Assembly: GCA_029240815.1 (NCBI GenBank)
Contig: JARDZO010000279.1
Coordinates: forward strand, 1 to 7,221
Direction: 5' to 3'
Origin: Brevibacillus sp.
Lineage (GTDB): Bacteria > Bacillota > Bacilli > Brevibacillales > Brevibacillaceae
DNA length: 7,221 nt
This document shows, one piece after another, positions 5,882 to 7,221 of this stretch (position 1 is the first letter of the stretch; every line of letters begins with the position of its first letter). The position numbers and the translations under genes were made by a program. The notes below the pieces were generated by a model. It ran no database searches, was not told the origin of the DNA, and was given only the letters and a program-made list of their open reading frames with translations.

Positions 5882-6316
5882 TCACTTTTTGGCAGCCACC
5901 CGTGCCAGCTTTTCAAAGACATGAATCATGCTGTCCAGCTCTTCTGGTGTCAAATGGGACAAGTAATGCTGCAGGATTCCCTGTCTGTGCTTTTTTACCT
6001 GGGACAATGTATCGCGACCGGATTCTGTGAGACGAATGTGAACAACCCGGCGATCGTGATCATCTCGGTCACGGACAACGAACTCGTGCTTATCTAATCG
6101 GTCGATCATGGCAGTGATGGCACTGGGTTTGACTGCCATGGAATCTGCTAATTCACCGACTGTACATTTACCCTTTAGATCTAGTTGATGGAGAATGTAA
6201 AATTGGGGTCCGGTCAAGCCAAAGACGGGTTCGGACAACTGCGGACCCAAGACGCGCATGGTAGACCGAACAGCTTCCTGCAGGCGTTCCATCGCTTGGT
6301 TGGTATCGTGTTGCAT
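5882..6316 (-). CDS. MarR-family transcriptional regulator
   Basis: This 144-residue winged-helix dimeric repressor is of normal MarR length. An N-terminal dimerisation helix (about 5-25) is followed by GLTGPQFYILHQL (33-45). The DNA-binding helices run from CTVGELADSM through SAITAMIDRLDKH (51-77). The wing RDRDDHDRRVVHIRLTESG (82-100) contains the conserved Asp-x-Arg-Arg element. Two C-terminal helices (about 101-142) complete the dimer interface. A single Cys (51) sits at the start of the first HTH helix. The start is set by AGGAG 8 bases before the ATG. It precedes a DHA2 efflux pump gene on the same strand, so it most likely represses that operon and is released by a small-molecule ligand. 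By arrangement it resembles MdtR/YusO of B. subtilis. The family call is secure; the ligand is unknown. Confidence 0.93.
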   Translation of the reverse strand: MQHDTNQAMERLQEAVRSTMRVLGPQLSEPVFGLTGPQFYILHQLDLKGKCTVGELADSMAVKPSAITAMIDRLDKHEFVVRDRDDHDRRVVHIRLTESGRDTLSQVKKHRQGILQHYLSHLTPEELDSMIHVFEKLARVAAKK

Positions 6317-6324
6317 AGCCTCAG

Positions 6325-6329
6325 CTCCT
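6325..6329 (-). promoter_or_regulatory. Ribosome binding site of the MarR gene
   Basis: On the minus strand AGGAG lies 8 bases before the ATG at 6316-6314, fixing the start of the regulator. Confidence 0.75.
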
Positions 6330-6351
6330 AGTCGAAATCATATGTTTTTGC

Positions 6352-6371
6352 ATCTAATATTTCATGTAGAT
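6352..6371. promoter_or_regulatory. Candidate MarR operator: ATCTA-N10-TAGAT
   Basis: ATCTA (6352-6356) and TAGAT (6367-6371) form a 5-bp inverted repeat with a 10-base spacer, just downstream of the predicted start of the marR transcript (about 6382). Position and spacing suit a MarR dimer on successive turns of the helix. The arms are short, so chance is possible. Confidence 0.35.
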
Positions 6372-6388
6372 AATAGTTAATGTGTTTA

Positions 6389-6417
6389 AATATATAGAGA
6401 AACGAATGCTTTGTCAA
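6389..6417 (-). promoter_or_regulatory. Sigma-A promoter of the marR-efflux operon
   Basis: On the minus strand a perfect TTGACA (6417-6412) is separated by exactly 17 bases from TATATT (6394-6389), five of six matches to the -10 consensus. Transcription would start near 6382, leaving a leader of about 65 bases before the MarR ATG. Confidence 0.78.
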
Positions 6418-6424
6418 CCACACA

Positions 6425-6464
6425 TTTTCACTTAGGGGAATACCTTGGCGATTCCCAGTGAAAA
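6425..6464. repeat. Long bulged inverted repeat in the marR/protease divergent region
   Basis: TTTTCACT (6425-6432) is complementary to AGTGAAAA (6457-6464). Inside these arms GGGAAT (6436-6441) is complementary to ATTCCC (6451-6456). The only interruption is a TAG bulge (6433-6435), and the loop is 9 bases. The 14 perfect pairs are well above chance for so short a region. No T tract follows on either strand, so it is not a terminator. It sits 8 bases from the marR -35 and just upstream of a TACAAT (6471-6476) that could be the -10 of the protease gene. Confidence 0.7.
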
Positions 6465-6490
6465 CTTAAATACAATGGAAGCTTTTCCAA

Positions 6491-6498
6491 AAAGGGGG
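6491..6498 (+). promoter_or_regulatory. Ribosome binding site of the S8 protease gene
   Basis: AAAGGGGG ends 6 bases before the ATG at 6505. Together with the signal-peptide-like sequence that follows, it fixes the start. Confidence 0.75.
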
Positions 6499-6504
6499 CA
6501 AACG

Positions 6505-7221
6505 ATGAGAAAACGAGTTTTCAGCTTAGGGTTGGCGTTGGTTTTGCTTCCCGCGACAACAGTGGACATTCATCAGGTGAGAGCTGATTCTGAGGTTGAT
6601 TCCTCTGCTTTTTACAAGCAGATCATGCAAGATTTACGAGGGACGGAGTGGCAGTCCTATACAGGAAGCTTGTCTGCTGCGATACAAAATGAGGTGCGAG
6701 CTTCTGCGGATGAGTGGTCGCGTACGAGTCATTCGTTCTTGGGCGAGCAGGTGTCGTCAGCATCAACTTCGACTTTGGATATGATAGAGGCTCCCAAAGC
6801 ATGGGAGGAGGCGGGTGTGAAAGGTGAGGGCATGCTGGTCTCTGTAGTGGATACCGGGGTGAATCCAAAACATCCGGATATGCCCGCACCAAAGGACAAG
6901 CGACTGGCTCAGAAAAAATCAGGCTCGACGCAAAAAGTGATTCCGGGTTTTAACTGGGCGGATCGCAATCAAGTAACGGTAGACGTAGGAGAGTCCCAGC
7001 ATGGTGTGCATGTCTCCGGGATCATTGCGGCCAACGGTAAGCTGAAAGGTGTTGCGCCAGAGGCACAAATCATGAGCCAAAAAGTCTTCTCTAACTATCA
7101 GGGAGAAGTACCCGGTCTCAGCGAGTCTATCTTGTTCGCGATAAACGATTCCGTCACCAAAAAAGCGGATGTCATTAATTTGAGCCTCGGCTCCTCCGCA
7201 GGTTACGTGGACGAATCGAAT
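6505..7221 (+). CDS. Secreted S8 (subtilisin-like) serine protease, N-terminal part, 3'-truncated by the window edge
   Basis: The frame is open for 239 codons from the ATG to the right edge. Residues 1-27 form a signal peptide: positively charged MRKR, a hydrophobic core SLGLALVLLP, and a likely cleavage after VRA. Residues 28 to about 90 are a short linker or pro-region in which I do not recognise the usual I9 inhibitor domain. The peptidase domain begins near 91. The catalytic Asp is Asp116 in VSVVDTGVNPKHPDM, and the catalytic His is His166 in HGVHVSGIIAANG. GVAPEAQIMSQKVF (182-195) and DVINLSLGS (222-230) are conserved subtilase strands. The catalytic Ser lies beyond the window. HGVHVSGIIAANG and APEAQIMSQKVF resemble lactocepin/C5a-peptidase-type envelope proteases more than small subtilisins, so a large multidomain enzyme is possible. 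It starts divergently from the marR operon. Confidence 0.9.
   Translation, partial: MRKRVFSLGLALVLLPATTVDIHQVRADSEVDSSAFYKQIMQDLRGTEWQSYTGSLSAAIQNEVRASADEWSRTSHSFLGEQVSSASTSTLDMIEAPKAWEEAGVKGEGMLVSVVDTGVNPKHPDMPAPKDKRLAQKKSGSTQKVIPGFNWADRNQVTVDVGESQHGVHVSGIIAANGKLKGVAPEAQIMSQKVFSNYQGEVPGLSESILFAINDSVTKKADVINLSLGSSAGYVDESN

Noticed and set aside
6596..6892. Open frames on both strands inside the start of the S8 protease
   Set aside because: The frame from 6505 has a signal peptide and the catalytic Asp and His motifs. The others are out-of-frame or antisense shadows.

Overview
The window looks like chromosomal DNA of a low-to-mid GC, spore-forming-type Firmicute, most likely Brevibacillus or a close relative in the Bacillales. 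The evidence is a Bacillus-type SdhA/SdhB pair, strong AGGAGG-like ribosome binding sites, T-tailed hairpin terminators, HxlR and MarR regulators of Bacillus style, and a Gram-positive-like secreted subtilase. The genus is inferred from general resemblance, not from a search.

Layout, left to right: (1) 1-2237, plus strand: the 3' part of sdhA (flavoprotein) and complete sdhB (iron-sulfur protein) of succinate dehydrogenase. sdhC and the sdhA 5' end lie off the left edge. The operon closes with a strong hairpin terminator at 2254-2291. (2) 2292-2448: a non-coding stretch with a repeated decamer and two mutually exclusive hairpins. (3) 2449-4148: a divergent pair made of a 12-helix MFS efflux protein (minus) and an HxlR-family regulator (plus). 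About 175 bases lie between them, with a sigma-A-like promoter and two inverted repeats. (4) 4148-4191: a bidirectional terminator shared by the HxlR gene and the convergent gene to its right. (5) 4197-6316, minus strand: a MarR regulator followed by a 14-helix DHA2/EmrB-QacA-type drug efflux protein, probably one operon, with a near-consensus promoter at 6389-6417. (6) 6317-6504: a divergent control region with a long bulged inverted repeat. (7) 6505-7221, plus strand: the start of a secreted S8 (subtilisin-fold) serine protease that runs off the right edge before its catalytic serine.

Functionally, a housekeeping respiratory/TCA operon is followed by two independent 'sensor plus efflux pump' modules (HxlR with a DHA1-like pump, MarR with a DHA2 pump), then an exported protease. 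No non-coding gap exceeds 300 bases. I saw no tRNA, rRNA, CRISPR array, insertion sequence, transposase, phage gene or toxin-antitoxin pair. I do not see an undescribed multi-gene system here. The least explained sequences are the structured spacer after sdhB, the inverted repeats in front of hxlR, and the bulged inverted repeat in front of the protease.
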